DNA of 64,000 nt from positions 34,223 to 98,222 of the forward strand of contig ONAB01000008.1 in NCBI GenBank assembly GCA_900315705.1. The letters run 5' to 3'. Origin of the DNA: an uncultured Bacteroidales bacterium (GTDB lineage: Bacteria; Bacteroidota; Bacteroidia; Bacteroidales; WCHB1-69). Positions 43,089 through 52,674 of the stretch are shown here, piece after piece. The stretch's first letter is position 1, and each line of letters starts with the position of its first letter. Both the position numbers and the translations under genes were made by a program. Under the pieces are notes generated by a model. That model was not told where the DNA came from and made no database searches. It was given only the letters and a program-made list of their open reading frames with translations.

Positions 43089-44274
43089 AATATGTTTCCA
43101 TTTTCAAATCAGCCAGCCCTTCCGGTTGCGCACCTATCGTTTCTTTGACATCAATCAAGAACACGATTATTTCGACGAATACCAGAACCATTATCTGGCC
43201 CAGCGTCTGGCGGAGAGGTGCTACCTGCCCGCCAACAAGATGATGCTGGAACTCATCAAGCGCTATCCTGACAACTTCAAGCTCAGCTTCAGCATCTCGG
43301 GCAGTTCGATAATGCTGTTCAAGAACTACTGTCCCGAGGTGATTGACAGTTTCAAGAAACTCCTCGCTACAGGATGCGTGGAAATCACCGGCAGCACCTA
43401 CACCCACAGCATCGCCTCCCTGCACGGCAAGGACGCCTTCCTTGAGCAGGTGCGCCTTCAGGAAAAGCTGTTGAAGGAGACCTTCGATGTGAAACCTGTC
43501 TCGTTCTGCAACACAGAAGTCATCTACTCCGACGAAATCGGCGAGTGGCTGGGCGAGGCCGGCTACCAGGTGGTCCTCACCGAGGGCGCGCGCCACATCC
43601 TGGGCTGGAAGAGTCCGCAATACCTCTATTGCAACCCTTACCAGACCGATGTGAAACTGCTGCTCCGCTCCTACCGGCTCTGCGACGACATCACGTTGCG
43701 CTTCAACGACCGCAGCTGGGACCAGTACCCGCTGACCGCTGAGAAGTACCTCCGTTTCCTCGACAACACCAAGTCGAGCAGCGACGCCCCCTTCATCAAC
43801 CTGTTCTGGGATTATGAGACGATTGGCGAGCACTATACCGAGGACACCGGCATTTTCGACTTCTTCCGCAGTCTGGTGGCCCGTCTGGCAGCGCATCCCA
43901 ACTACAGTTTCATCACCCCGAAGGAGGTGTTGGATATGGACATCAGCCCTGCCACGATGCACGCCCCGTGGCCCATCTCCTGCTCCGGCGAGGAGAAGGA
44001 CACCAACGAATGGATCGGCAACGTGCTGCAGCAGGAGGCCTTCAACCAGCTCTTCAAGCTGGAAGACCTTTACAAGAGTTCTAAAAACGAGGCGGCCAAA
44101 CTCAGCTGGTTGCGCCTGCAGGGTGCCGACCACTTCAACTTTATGAGTTCCAAATGGTTCGGACACCGTTTTGTCAAACGTAACTTTGAGGTGTACTCCT
44201 CTCCGTACCAGGCATTCATCAATTATATGAATGTGCTGAATGACATCAAAATACAATTAGAGAAGAAGAAATAA
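43081..44274 (+). CDS. Glycoside hydrolase family 57 alpha-amylase
   Basis: 397 residues from the ATG at 43081, which overlaps the end of the upstream gene by 8 bases; longer frames are out of register with known family starts. N-terminal RICFHFQISQPFRLRTYRF is typical. The nucleophile Glu is in SFCNTEVIYSDEIG and the acid Asp in NLFWDYETIGEH. It cleaves alpha-1,4 (or 1,6-branch) linkages in glycogen. The cluster ends here with a terminator. Confidence 0.9.
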   Translation: MNRICFHFQISQPFRLRTYRFFDINQEHDYFDEYQNHYLAQRLAERCYLPANKMMLELIKRYPDNFKLSFSISGSSIMLFKNYCPEVIDSFKKLLATGCVEITGSTYTHSIASLHGKDAFLEQVRLQEKLLKETFDVKPVSFCNTEVIYSDEIGEWLGEAGYQVVLTEGARHILGWKSPQYLYCNPYQTDVKLLLRSYRLCDDITLRFNDRSWDQYPLTAEKYLRFLDNTKSSSDAPFINLFWDYETIGEHYTEDTGIFDFFRSLVARLAAHPNYSFITPKEVLDMDISPATMHAPWPISCSGEEKDTNEWIGNVLQQEAFNQLFKLEDLYKSSKNEAAKLSWLRLQGADHFNFMSSKWFGHRFVKRNFEVYSSPYQAFINYMNVLNDIKIQLEKKK

Positions 44275-44282
44275 ACGCACAA

Positions 44283-44307
44283 AGCCTCGGTTTCGGGGCT
44301 TTTTTTT
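44283..44307 (+). terminator. Terminator of the glycogen cluster
   Basis: Stem AGCCTCG / CGGGGCT (44283-44300, loop GTTT) followed by seven or eight T. Confidence 0.8.
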
Positions 44308-44332
44308 CGTGAAAACATCAAAAAAATCAGCA

Positions 44333-45124
44333 ATGGCAAAGAAGGCTACCAAGTCAAAGAAACGCGGCTTTTGGCGCGTGTTAGGACAAGTCGTATTGAT
44401 TTGTTTCCTGTTAAGCATATTCGTCACCATCCTGTTCCGGTGGGTGAATCCGCCGGTCACGCCACTGATGGTCATCCGGAAGGTGCAGCACGGCTACAGT
44501 ATCGAGAAGAAATGGAAGCCTATTGAGGAAATTTCACCGAATATGTACAAGGCGGCCATTGCTTCGGAGGACAACTATTTCCTCGGGCACCGTGGTTTTG
44601 ACGTGATTGCCATCGACCAGGCGGTCAAGGAGCGGGAACACGGGCGCCGGCGCGGGGCGAGCACCATATCGCAGCAAACGGCCAAGAATGTGTTCCTGTG
44701 GCCGAGGAGTTCGTGGATACGCAAGGGATTTGAGGTCTATTACACCTTTTTGATAGAGACTTTCTGGAGCAAGGAGCGCATAATGGAGGTCTATCTGAAC
44801 GTCATCGAGATGGGACCGGGCATTTACGGGGCCGAGGCCGCCGCGCAGCACTATTTCCATTGCAGTGCCAAGCATTTGAGCGCCCGGCAGGCCGCCCTCA
44901 TCACCGCCTGCTACCCTGCCCCGCTGAAGCGAAACCCTGGCCATCCCTCAGGATATGTGTCGCACCAAGCGGGAGTCATCCAAGGCCGGATGGCCCGCTA
45001 CGGCAACCCCAAGTTCACGAAGGAATACATCAGTGGCTGCCAGAAACGATACAAGGCGGCCGTGAAGAAATGGGAGACCAAAAAGAAACGGCAGGTGAGC
45101 AAAAAACGCAACACCCGCCGTTAG
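44333..45124 (+). CDS. mtgA: Monofunctional biosynthetic peptidoglycan transglycosylase
   Basis: 263 residues from the ATG at 44333; an in-frame GTG at 44309 lies in the T-run of the upstream terminator and is rejected. One TM segment (about 20-38) anchors a GT51 domain: ASEDNYFLGHRGFD (catalytic Glu), RRRGASTISQQTAKN, VYLNVIEMGPGIYGAE and YFHCSAKHLSARQAALI. It polymerises lipid II into glycan strands in the periplasm. The C-terminus is Lys/Arg-rich. Convergent with the rubrerythrin gene. Confidence 0.93.
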   Translation: MAKKATKSKKRGFWRVLGQVVLICFLLSIFVTILFRWVNPPVTPLMVIRKVQHGYSIEKKWKPIEEISPNMYKAAIASEDNYFLGHRGFDVIAIDQAVKEREHGRRRGASTISQQTAKNVFLWPRSSWIRKGFEVYYTFLIETFWSKERIMEVYLNVIEMGPGIYGAEAAAQHYFHCSAKHLSARQAALITACYPAPLKRNPGHPSGYVSHQAGVIQGRMARYGNPKFTKEYISGCQKRYKAAVKKWETKKKRQVSKKRNTRR

Positions 45125-45148
45125 CATTCAAACTATTGCAGCGCAATA

Positions 45149-45697
45149 CTATTTCTTGAAATAGCGGTTGAAGAGACCTTCGAAACCTTTCCCGTGACGG
45201 GCCTCGTCCTTTGCCATCTCGTGGACCGTGTCGTGAATGGCGTCGAGGTTGAGTTCCTTGGCGCGACGGGCGATACGCATCTTGTCCTCGCAGGCGCCAC
45301 ATTCGGCCACCATACGTTTCTCGAGATTGGTCTTGGTGTCCCAAACCACTTCTCCCAGCAATTCGGCGAAACGGGCGCAGTGGTCGGCTTCCTCAAAAGC
45401 GTAGCGGCGGAACGCCTCGGCGATTTCGGGATAGCCCTCGCGGTCGGCCTGACGGCTCATTGCCAGATACATACCCACTTCGGTGGCCTCACCCATAAAG
45501 TGTGCGTTCAAGTCCTTCTTCATCTCGTCGTCAGTGTCCTTGGCGATGCCAATCACGTGCTCGGTCACGAAATTCAGTCCGGCACTCTCATCGAGCACTT
45601 TCCATTCGACAAGTTGTTTGCATTGAGGGCATCTTTCTGGGGCTTCAGTGCCTTCGTGGACATAACCGCAAATCGGGCATACAAATTTTTTCTTCAT
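45149..45697 (-). CDS. Reverse rubrerythrin (rubredoxin domain first), peroxide defence
   Basis: 182 residues. A rubredoxin-like domain at the N-terminus ([10 protein letters not shown] ... CPQCKQL, residues 7-26) is followed by a ferritin-like diiron domain. Iron ligands are in [29 protein letters not shown] and [11 protein letters not shown]. This domain order is the reverse of classical rubrerythrin; such proteins act as NAD(P)H peroxidases in anaerobes. Fits a strictly anaerobic host. Single gene with promoter box. Confidence 0.92.
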   Translation of the reverse strand: MKKKFVCPICGYVHEGTEAPERCPQCKQLVEWKVLDESAGLNFVTEHVIGIAKDTDDEMKKDLNAHFMGEATEVGMYLAMSRQADREGYPEIAEAFRRYAFEEADHCARFAELLGEVVWDTKTNLEKRMVAECGACEDKMRIARRAKELNLDAIHDTVHEMAKDEARHGKGFEGLFNRYFKK

Positions 45698-45774
45698 AAG
45701 AACAATCTTTTTTAAGTTTATGATTATAATAATTAAAGGATGTTGTGTCGTTATGCGATGTTAAGTTGCAGCTG

Positions 45775-45782
45775 CAAAAATA
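45775..45782 (-). promoter_or_regulatory. -7 promoter box of the rubrerythrin gene
   Basis: TATTTTTG followed by CAGC on the minus strand, giving a leader of about 70 bases. Confidence 0.55.
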
Positions 45783-45884
45783 CTAAAAAGGTTGACAAAT
45801 GCAACCGATGCGAAAAAATATTGTTATTCACAGGCGCGCCCCATTCTGATGCAGATTATGCGAACAATCAATGATATTTTTTTG

Positions 45885-45892
45885 TACTTTTG
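45885..45892 (+). promoter_or_regulatory. -7 promoter box of kbl
   Basis: TACTTTTG followed by CGACC, preceded by TTTTTTTG. The leader to the kbl ATG would be about 100 bases. Confidence 0.55.
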
Positions 45893-45996
45893 CGACCTCA
45901 TAAAAGCGGCGACGGAGAACAGCATCCGTCACGTGCCAACGTGCTATAGACAACATATTTATAATTAAACAAATAACAGTTAAACAAATAATTGAT

Positions 45997-47187
45997 ATGT
46001 ACACCAATTTCCAAAATCATCTTCAGAAAGAATTGGCCGACATCAAAGAGGCCGGCTTGTACAAAAACGAACGCATCATCGTCTCCCCGCAAAGTGGTGA
46101 GATTACATTGAAGGATGGCAGCAAGGTGCTGAACTTCTGCGCCAACAACTATCTGGGGTTGGCCAACAACCCGAAGTTGATCGCCGCCGCCAAGGAGGCT
46201 CTCGACACCCACGGCTATGGTATGGCCTCCGTGCGTTTCATCTGCGGCTGTTCCGACCTGCACAAGGCCCTGGAACAGAAGATCGCCGAGTTCTTCGGCA
46301 CTGAGGACACCATCCTCTACGCTGCTTGTTTCGACGCCAACGGCGGTGTGTTCGAGCCCCTGTTGACCGACCAGGACGCTATCATCTCCGACGCGCTGAA
46401 CCACGCCTCCATCATCGACGGCGTGCGTCTTTGCAAGGCCGTGCGCTATCGTTACAAAAACGCCGATATGGCCGACCTCGAGGAGCAACTGAAGGCTGCA
46501 CAAGCCCAGCGTTTCCGTATCATCGTCACCGACGGTGTCTTCTCTATGGACGGCAACGTCTGCCCGCTGGACAAGATTTACGAATTGGCCCAGAAATACG
46601 ACGCTATGGTTATGGTGGACGAGAGCCACTCCGCCGGCGTGGTCGGACAGACCGGTCGCGGCGTGACGGAGCGCTACAACCTGCGCGGCAAGATCGAGAT
46701 CCTCACCGGCACACTCGGCAAAGCCTTCGGCGGCGCCATCGGCGGTTTCACCACCGGCAAGAAGGAAATCATCGATATGCTGCGTCAACGCTCCCGTCCG
46801 TACCTCTTCTCCAACTCCATTCCTCCTATGGTGGCCGCTGCCGGCTGCAAGATGGTCGATATTATGTCGGAGACCAACGAGCTGCAGGACAAGCTGCACA
46901 GCAACACCGAATACTTCGTGGGCAAGATGAAAGCCGCCGGTTTCGACATCAAGCCGACCGAATCCGCCATCTGCGCCGTGATGCTGTATGACGCCAAGTT
47001 GTCACAAGTGATGGCCGCCAAACTGCAAGAGGAAGGCATCTATGTGACCGGCTTCTACTATCCTGTGGTGCCGAAAGACCAGGCCCGTATCCGCGTGCAG
47101 ATTTCCGCCGCTCACGAGCCCGAACACCTCGACAAGTGCATCGCCGCCTTCACCAAGATCGGCAAGGAACTCGGCGTGATTAAATAA
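45997..47187 (+). CDS. kbl: Glycine C-acetyltransferase (2-amino-3-ketobutyrate CoA ligase)
   Basis: 396 residues, alpha-oxoamine synthase family (fold type I PLP). It splits 2-amino-3-ketobutyrate with CoA into glycine and acetyl-CoA (threonine breakdown) or runs in reverse. The PLP lysine is in GTLGKAFGGAIGGF. MASVRFICGCSDLHKALE, DALNHASIIDGVRL, VDESHSAGVVG and SNSIPPMV are typical of Kbl rather than BioF. The threonine dehydrogenase partner is not adjacent. Confidence 0.92.
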   Translation: MYTNFQNHLQKELADIKEAGLYKNERIIVSPQSGEITLKDGSKVLNFCANNYLGLANNPKLIAAAKEALDTHGYGMASVRFICGCSDLHKALEQKIAEFFGTEDTILYAACFDANGGVFEPLLTDQDAIISDALNHASIIDGVRLCKAVRYRYKNADMADLEEQLKAAQAQRFRIIVTDGVFSMDGNVCPLDKIYELAQKYDAMVMVDESHSAGVVGQTGRGVTERYNLRGKIEILTGTLGKAFGGAIGGFTTGKKEIIDMLRQRSRPYLFSNSIPPMVAAAGCKMVDIMSETNELQDKLHSNTEYFVGKMKAAGFDIKPTESAICAVMLYDAKLSQVMAAKLQEEGIYVTGFYYPVVPKDQARIRVQISAAHEPEHLDKCIAAFTKIGKELGVIK

Positions 47188-47272
47188 CGGTTGTCACACA
47201 ATATTTCAACCCTTATTACGTTAACCCAGCATTATTATTCACATTATTAATAACCTAAAAGGATTTAGAAGA

Positions 47273-47689
47273 ATGAAAAAAATCGCTTTATTTGCAATCG
47301 TTTGCTGCGCTGTGATATTCTCCAGCTGCAACAGAGATCAGCACTCCTACTACACCACCACCGTTTTCAACTTCGCGCATCACGATGACGAAGTCAGCGC
47401 CAAAGCCGTGTTAGGCACTATCAACCTCTACTGGGATGGTGAATACACCTTCACCGGCAACGACGAGGCCTACACTGATGTCAGAGCTGAAGGCAAATAC
47501 CTCCAAGCCAAGGTTGCCATCCTCGCTCACGGCAATGAGCTCAAAGCGCATATGGGTGCCAATGACTACTTCTACTACAATCTCTACAGAAAAGACAACA
47601 CTCTGTTGGAGAAGACCAAGTTCTACATTGACGCGGACGGTGATTTCGACTGCATTGTCGAAGTGGACAACGTGGAAGGCGAAGAGTAA
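47273..47689 (+). CDS. Small lipoprotein of unknown function
   Basis: 138 residues. Signal peptide with lipobox FSSC (Cys19), so the mature protein should be lipid-anchored. The rest is short beta-strand-like sequence with Asp and Tyr (YYTTTVFNFAHHDDEVSAK, DADGDFDCIVEVDNVEG). I do not recognise a family. It lies 85 bases after kbl without its own promoter box and ends at a strong terminator. Confidence 0.7.
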   Translation: MKKIALFAIVCCAVIFSSCNRDQHSYYTTTVFNFAHHDDEVSAKAVLGTINLYWDGEYTFTGNDEAYTDVRAEGKYLQAKVAILAHGNELKAHMGANDYFYYNLYRKDNTLLEKTKFYIDADGDFDCIVEVDNVEGEE

Positions 47690-47720
47690 TCCCGGACACA
47701 ATCATTCAGAAATAAAAGCA

Positions 47721-47752
47721 AAAGGCAGCGTCAAACCGCTGCCTTTTTTTTT
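47721..47752 (+). terminator. Intrinsic terminator after the lipoprotein gene
   Basis: Stem AAAGGCAGCG / CGCTGCCTTT (47721-47746, loop TCAAAC), running into nine T. The T-tract leads directly into the mnmE promoter box. Confidence 0.88.
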
Positions 47753-47753
47753 G

Positions 47754-47761
47754 TATGTTTG
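47754..47761 (+). promoter_or_regulatory. -7 promoter box of mnmE
   Basis: TATGTTTG followed by CCG, one base after the T-tract of the terminator. The ATG lies 19 bases downstream. Confidence 0.65.
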
Positions 47762-47780
47762 CCGTCTAAAATTTCCAGTT

Positions 47781-49151
47781 ATGAAAGAGACCATCTGCGC
47801 CATATCCACGCCACCGGGCATCGGGGCCATCGCCATTGTTCGCACATCCGGGGAGGAGTCGTTTCGCATCGCATCGTCCCTGTTCCATCACCTCGACGTG
47901 ACCGCAATGCCAGCCCAAGCAGCCCGTTTCGCCGAGTTGTTCGACGGTGACGCTCTACTCGACCAGGTGGTGGTCACCAAGTACGCCGCCCCCCGTTCCT
48001 ACACGGGCGAGGATATGGTGGAGATATCCTGTCACGGCTCGCTCTACATCCAGAAGCGCATTGTGGAACTGCTGGTGGAGAGAGGCTGCCGGCTTGCCGA
48101 ACCCGGCGAGTTCACGCAGCGCGCCTTCCTCCACGGCAAACTCGACCTGCCGCAAGCCGAGGCCGTGGCCGACCTCATTGAGTCGCAGTCGGAGACCACC
48201 CACAAGTTGGCCATCGGCCAGCTGCGCGGCGATTTCTCCAAGCGGCTGAGCGCCTTGCGCGAACGCTTCGTCCAGATGGCCTCGCTCCTGGAGTTGGAAC
48301 TCGATTTCAGCGAAGAGGAGGTGGAGTTCGCCGACCGCAGTGAGTTGCTCGCCCTCCTGGACGAGCTTGACGGCGAGGTGGGGCGGCTGATACGCTCCTT
48401 CAAGGCCGGCAACGTGCTCAAGCGGGGCGTGCCCGTGGCCATCGTCGGCCAGCCCAACGTGGGCAAGTCCACCCTGCTGAACGCCATCCTGCAGCACGAC
48501 CGCGCCATCGTGTCGCCCATCCCCGGCACCACCCGCGACACAGTGGAGGACACCTTCGTCATCGACGGCACCCTGTTCCGCTTCATTGACACCGCCGGCC
48601 TCCGCCAATCCGACGACACGCTCGAGAGCATCGGCATTGAGCGCACCTACCAGGCGCTCTCGCAGGCCTCCGTGGTACTTTATCTCGTGGATGTCACCCG
48701 CACCACCCTCGCCGACCTCAAGGCAGAGATGGAGGAGTTCCAACAGCGGGTCAGCCTGGACGAGAAAGAGATCATCCCCGTGGCCAACAAGATTGACGAG
48801 CTGGAGACGATGCCCAATGATTACAAGGAGTGGCACGATATGGGGGTGTTGTTCGTATCCGCCAAACGGCGGGTCAACCTCGGTGACATTGAAGAACGGT
48901 TGAGTCTATATGTGCAACAGCATAAAATCCAAGACCTTACCCTCATCACTAACGAACGGCATTACGCCCTGCTCTGTGACGTGGAGAGCGCCATCGGGCG
49001 TATCCGCCAAGGGCTGGAGAGCGGCCTGCCCACGGACCTGGTGGCGGAGGAGGTGCGCGCCGCCCTGCACGGCATAGGACTGCTTACTGGGAGCGTGTCC
49101 ACGGATGAGTTGCTGGACAACATCTTCGGGAAGTTCTGTATCGGCAAATAA
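47781..49151 (+). CDS. mnmE: tRNA modification GTPase MnmE
   Basis: 456 residues from the ATG at 47781, just after the promoter box. With MnmG it makes cmnm5U34 in the wobble position of tRNAs. N-terminal tetrahydrofolate-binding domain (ICAISTPPGIGAIAIVRTSG, APRSYTGEDMVEI), G domain with GQPNVGKSTLLNAIL, GTTRDTVED, DTAGLR and NKID, and the C-terminal FCIGK end (CxGK motif). Repeats begin directly after its stop. Confidence 0.97.
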   Translation: MKETICAISTPPGIGAIAIVRTSGEESFRIASSLFHHLDVTAMPAQAARFAELFDGDALLDQVVVTKYAAPRSYTGEDMVEISCHGSLYIQKRIVELLVERGCRLAEPGEFTQRAFLHGKLDLPQAEAVADLIESQSETTHKLAIGQLRGDFSKRLSALRERFVQMASLLELELDFSEEEVEFADRSELLALLDELDGEVGRLIRSFKAGNVLKRGVPVAIVGQPNVGKSTLLNAILQHDRAIVSPIPGTTRDTVEDTFVIDGTLFRFIDTAGLRQSDDTLESIGIERTYQALSQASVVLYLVDVTRTTLADLKAEMEEFQQRVSLDEKEIIPVANKIDELETMPNDYKEWHDMGVLFVSAKRRVNLGDIEERLSLYVQQHKIQDLTLITNERHYALLCDVESAIGRIRQGLESGLPTDLVAEEVRAALHGIGLLTGSVSTDELLDNIFGKFCIGK

Positions 49152-49246
49152 TCCACGAAATATCCACGAATTACACGAATTTCACGAATAAATCCACGAA
49201 TTACACGAATTTCACGAATTATACGAATTAGCGAATATCACGAATA
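49152..49246 (+). repeat. CCACGAATT short-period repeat between mnmE and pdxJ
   Basis: About ten units of 8-11 bases with the core ACGAAT. A 28-bp stretch (atccacgaattacacgaatt and 8 more bases) occurs at 49162-49189 and again at 49192-49219. It begins at the base after the mnmE stop and ends before the pdxJ promoter. Confidence 0.8.
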
Positions 49247-49253
49247 AATTTTG

Positions 49254-49261
49254 TAATTTTG
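49254..49261 (+). promoter_or_regulatory. -7 promoter box of pdxJ
   Basis: TAATTTTG followed by CGGACC, 21 bases before the ATG. Confidence 0.6.
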
Positions 49262-49282
49262 CGGACCCTAAAAAACGAGACA

Positions 49283-49999
49283 ATGAATACAAGACTCAGT
49301 GTTAACATCAACAAGGTAGCCACCATCCGCAACGCGCGTGGGGGCAATATGCCTGACCTCATACAAGTGGCCAAAGACTGCGAACGTTTTGGTGCCCAGG
49401 GCATTACGGTACACCCGCGTCCCGACGAGCGCCATATCCGCTATCAGGATGTCTATGACCTCAAGAAAATCGTCACCACAGAATTCAACATCGAGGGTTA
49501 TCCTTCCGACCGGTTTATGCAGCTGGTGTTGGAGGTAGTGCCCACGCAAGTCACGCTGGTGCCTGACCCGCCCGAGGCGCTGACCTCCAACGCGGGCTGG
49601 GACACGATCCAGAACAAGGCATTTCTCACAGACATCATCGGGCAACTGAAGGCCAAGGGCATCCGCACCAGCATCTTTGTGGACGCCAACCCGCAGATGA
49701 TTGTCCACGCCAAGGAGACCGGCACCGACCGTGTGGAGCTCTACACCGAGTCGTACGCCGCCCATTACCTGCAGAACCGCGAGGAGGCCATCCGCGACTT
49801 TGTGGTGGCCGCCCAGGAGGCCCAACGGCAACAAATCGGGCTCAATGCCGGCCACGACCTATCTTTGGTCAACCTTCGCTACTTCCAGGAGCAGATTCCC
49901 GGGCTCTTGGAGGTCTCCATCGGCCACGCCCTGATTTGCGACGCTCTTTATTTGGGCTTGCAGGAGACCATACGGCAGTATCTGCAGCAACTTCAATAG
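49283..49999 (+). CDS. pdxJ: Pyridoxine 5'-phosphate synthase
   Basis: 238 residues from the ATG at 49283; an in-frame TTG at 49259 is part of the promoter box. TIM-barrel enzyme that joins 1-deoxyxylulose 5-phosphate and 3-amino-2-oxopropyl phosphate into PNP. Segments: [52 protein letters not shown]-type loop, ELYTESYA, and LNAGHDLS with the catalytic region. The radical SAM gene follows after 4 bases. Confidence 0.96.
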   Translation: MNTRLSVNINKVATIRNARGGNMPDLIQVAKDCERFGAQGITVHPRPDERHIRYQDVYDLKKIVTTEFNIEGYPSDRFMQLVLEVVPTQVTLVPDPPEALTSNAGWDTIQNKAFLTDIIGQLKAKGIRTSIFVDANPQMIVHAKETGTDRVELYTESYAAHYLQNREEAIRDFVVAAQEAQRQQIGLNAGHDLSLVNLRYFQEQIPGLLEVSIGHALICDALYLGLQETIRQYLQQLQ

Positions 50000-50003
50000 T
50001 GTT

Positions 50004-50966
50004 ATGGCGCGCAAGCACCGTGTCATCCCCATCTTTATACCCGAGAAGGCGTGTCCGCACCGATGCGTCTATTGTAATCAGTATGCCATCGCAGGCAAGC
50101 CACACGTGCCCACACCCGAGGAGGCCCATCACATCATAGAACAACATCTCGCCACCATTCCGGAAGAGGCCGAGAAGCGCATCGCCTTTTTCGGGGGCAG
50201 TTTCACAGGTATGCCCATCGCCGAGCAGAACGCCTACTTGGAGGTGGTTCGGCCCTATTGGGAGAGCGGAGCCGTCAGCGGCATCCAACTCTCCACACGT
50301 CCCGACTACATCACGCCCGAAATCCTCGACAACCTGAAGTCGCAAGGGGTGGTGCTCATCGAACTGGGCGCCCAGTCGCTGGACGACGAGGTGTTGCGAA
50401 AAGCGGGGCGCGGGCATACGGCACAACAGGTGGAAGAGGCCTCCGCACTCATCAGAGCCCGCGGATTCCAACTGGGATTGCAGATGATGATCGGGCTGCC
50501 GGGCGACACATTGGAGAAATCCCTGTTCACAGCCCGACGCATCCGGGAGTTAGGCGCCGGATGCACCCGCATCTACCCCACCCTGGTGGTGGAAAACACC
50601 GTGCTGGCCCGTCAATACCGTGATGGCCGCTACCAACCGCTCTCCATTGAGGAGGCGGTGGCCTGGACCAAAGAGCTGTATCGCTTTTTTACGGAGAACG
50701 GCATCCAGATACTGCGCATCGGGCTGCATCCCTCAGAGGGATTGTTGTCGGGCCGCGACTACATTGCGGGCCCTTTCCACGTCTCTTTCAAGGAATTGGT
50801 GTTGACGGCCCTCTGGCACGACAGGATTGAGGAATTGGCCCTAAAACATCAAGGGGAGCCCTTCACTTTGGAAGTCTCCCCCGAAGAGATCAACTACGCG
50901 ATTGGTTACGAATCAGCCAACCGCAAGGCATTTCCCGATGTGCTCATCACCCTTCGAAAAGGGTAA
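50004..50966 (+). CDS. Radical SAM protein, Elp3/HemN-like
   Basis: 320 residues. The 4Fe-4S site is CPHRCVYCNQ (C-x3-C-x2-C, near residue 17) after an IPIFIPEKA start, then FFGGSFTGM, LSTRPDYI and ELGAQSLDDEVL, as in the ELP3/MiaB/NifB group. This resembles COG1243-like small proteins of uncharacterised role. It lacks the acetyltransferase domain of Elp3. It is co-transcribed with pdxJ. The substrate is unknown. Confidence 0.85.
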   Translation: MARKHRVIPIFIPEKACPHRCVYCNQYAIAGKPHVPTPEEAHHIIEQHLATIPEEAEKRIAFFGGSFTGMPIAEQNAYLEVVRPYWESGAVSGIQLSTRPDYITPEILDNLKSQGVVLIELGAQSLDDEVLRKAGRGHTAQQVEEASALIRARGFQLGLQMMIGLPGDTLEKSLFTARRIRELGAGCTRIYPTLVVENTVLARQYRDGRYQPLSIEEAVAWTKELYRFFTENGIQILRIGLHPSEGLLSGRDYIAGPFHVSFKELVLTALWHDRIEELALKHQGEPFTLEVSPEEINYAIGYESANRKAFPDVLITLRKG

Positions 50967-50977
50967 TTCCCACACGT

Positions 50978-52612
50978 TTACATCTTGATTTTCTTGAACA
51001 TCCTGTTCCAACGGATTTTGCCCTTGTCGCCCCACGTCTTGAACTTATCGACGGAGAGCCAAACCACGGAGGCCTTGCCCACGATATGGTCCTCGGGCAC
51101 AAAGCCCCAGAAGCGGGAGTCGGCGGAGTTGTGACGGTTGTCGCCCATCATAAAGTAGTAGTTCATCTTGAAGGTGTAGGAATGCGCCTCCTGGCCGTTG
51201 ATATACACCTTGCCATCACGCACTTGCAGCGTATTGTTCTCGTATTGGCGGATAATCTGCTCATACAGGACAATATTTTTGGCATCTATAGCCACCGTCA
51301 TACCTTTGGCAGGGACAACAAGAGGGCCGAAATGGTCTTTGTTCCAGGCATAATCGGGTGAATGCGGGAAAATGGATGGGTCGTACTCGCCAGCCTTGTC
51401 TTCCAACACCTGAACCGTATAGCCCATCTTGGTGATTTTGGCCACTTGGTCGGCATTCAAGCGATAAACGGCCGTGTATTGGTCCACGCGCTGCACATCT
51501 TCCTCATTGATATTCAACTCTTTGCGTTTCTTTAAAGAGAGTTGCATACCCGTAGGATGATAAACCATATAGGAATATTGTATGCGTTTGGGGTTGGTGA
51601 CGGGCTGGCCGTTGATATGCACCTGTTTGTTGACAATGGAGAGTTTGTCACCCGGCAGGGCGATGCAGCGTTTCACATAGTTCTCGCGCTTGTCCACGGG
51701 ACGGGCCACAATATGGTACTCTTTCCACACGGCGTCGCGGCCTTTGCCAGGATAATAGTCGCCGGCATATTTCTGTTGCAACTGCATAATCGTTTCCGGG
51801 GCGTAGCGATAATAGACATTCTGCTTGTCCACTTGCGGGGCATTGGGGTTGAGCATTGCCTCAAACTCGCGCACGATGGCGTAGTAGCTCTCTGCCTGGC
51901 GCTCCAGCGCGACCGTGTCGCCATCAGGATAGTTGAAGACAACCACATCGTTATGCCGGATAGGGCGAAGCTGTTTGGAGCGAAGATAGGGCAGCTTGAT
52001 GATTTCGGTATAGGACTTGGCGTGGTCGGTCAAGGGCAGTTTGTTGTGCACAAAAGGCATCGCTATCGGCGTCTGCGGGGCGCGCACCCCGTAGGCCAAC
52101 TTGCTGACCGACAGGAAGTCACCCACCATCAAGGAACTTTCCATTGAGGAGGTGGGGATAGTGTAGAGCTCAAACCAACAGGCACGGATGATGTAGGCGG
52201 CGGCCACCGCGAAGATCAGGGCGTCAATCCAGGAACGGGCGCTGCTCTTCGGTATCTCCGGGAGTTCCGCGATATACTGCTCTTTCTTGGAGAAGCCCAG
52301 ATACGGCATAAAGAAGGGAAAGAACAGCGTGCCCAGAATCAGGGGCAGGTAACCGTGTTTGTTGAAATGATGGATGGTTTCCCACACCATATACAGGAAC
52401 ATAAAGATGCCGAGATAGGGAATCAGGAAAAGGACGAACCACCACCACTTTTTGCGGATGACCTCGCGTGTCCACAGCCAGATGTTGTAAAACGGCACCA
52501 CCGACTTCCACGGCGCGATACCGGCTTTCTTGAATATGCCCCACAGGCCAATCTGCCATCCGAGGAACGCAACAATGAGGATTACTATCAAAACAGGAAC
52601 GGAAAGAAACAT
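50978..52612 (-). CDS. lepB: Signal peptidase I, enlarged Bacteroidota form
   Basis: 544 residues, against about 200-320 in most bacteria. An N-terminal extension (about 1-125) carries three or four TM segments and resembles DUF5684-like membrane domains ([14 protein letters not shown]). The S26 domain follows: catalytic Ser in [12 protein letters not shown], catalytic Lys in [11 protein letters not shown], then [12 protein letters not shown] and [12 protein letters not shown]. Between box B and box D there are about 150 extra residues. It removes signal peptides from exported proteins. Last gene of the par/dapB operon. Confidence 0.93.
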   Translation of the reverse strand: MFLSVPVLIVILIVAFLGWQIGLWGIFKKAGIAPWKSVVPFYNIWLWTREVIRKKWWWFVLFLIPYLGIFMFLYMVWETIHHFNKHGYLPLILGTLFFPFFMPYLGFSKKEQYIAELPEIPKSSARSWIDALIFAVAAAYIIRACWFELYTIPTSSMESSLMVGDFLSVSKLAYGVRAPQTPIAMPFVHNKLPLTDHAKSYTEIIKLPYLRSKQLRPIRHNDVVVFNYPDGDTVALERQAESYYAIVREFEAMLNPNAPQVDKQNVYYRYAPETIMQLQQKYAGDYYPGKGRDAVWKEYHIVARPVDKRENYVKRCIALPGDKLSIVNKQVHINGQPVTNPKRIQYSYMVYHPTGMQLSLKKRKELNINEEDVQRVDQYTAVYRLNADQVAKITKMGYTVQVLEDKAGEYDPSIFPHSPDYAWNKDHFGPLVVPAKGMTVAIDAKNIVLYEQIIRQYENNTLQVRDGKVYINGQEAHSYTFKMNYYFMMGDNRHNSADSRFWGFVPEDHIVGKASVVWLSVDKFKTWGDKGKIRWNRMFKKIKM

Positions 52613-52631
52613 TTTTGTCTATTAATTTTTT

Positions 52632-52662
52632 GCGATTTGCGATTTACGATTTAGGATTTACG
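52632..52662 (+). repeat. CGATTTGCGATTTACGATT dispersed repeat, copy 4
   Basis: gcgatttgcgatttacgatt with further degenerate units. It sits inside the operon, in the 62-base gap between dapB and lepB. Confidence 0.6.
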
Positions 52663-52674
52663 GTCTATGACGTC

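Noticed and set aside
47436-47780. N-terminal extension of MnmE overlapping the lipoprotein gene
   Set aside because: It runs through the terminator hairpin and the promoter box; MnmE proteins start at the Met at 47781.
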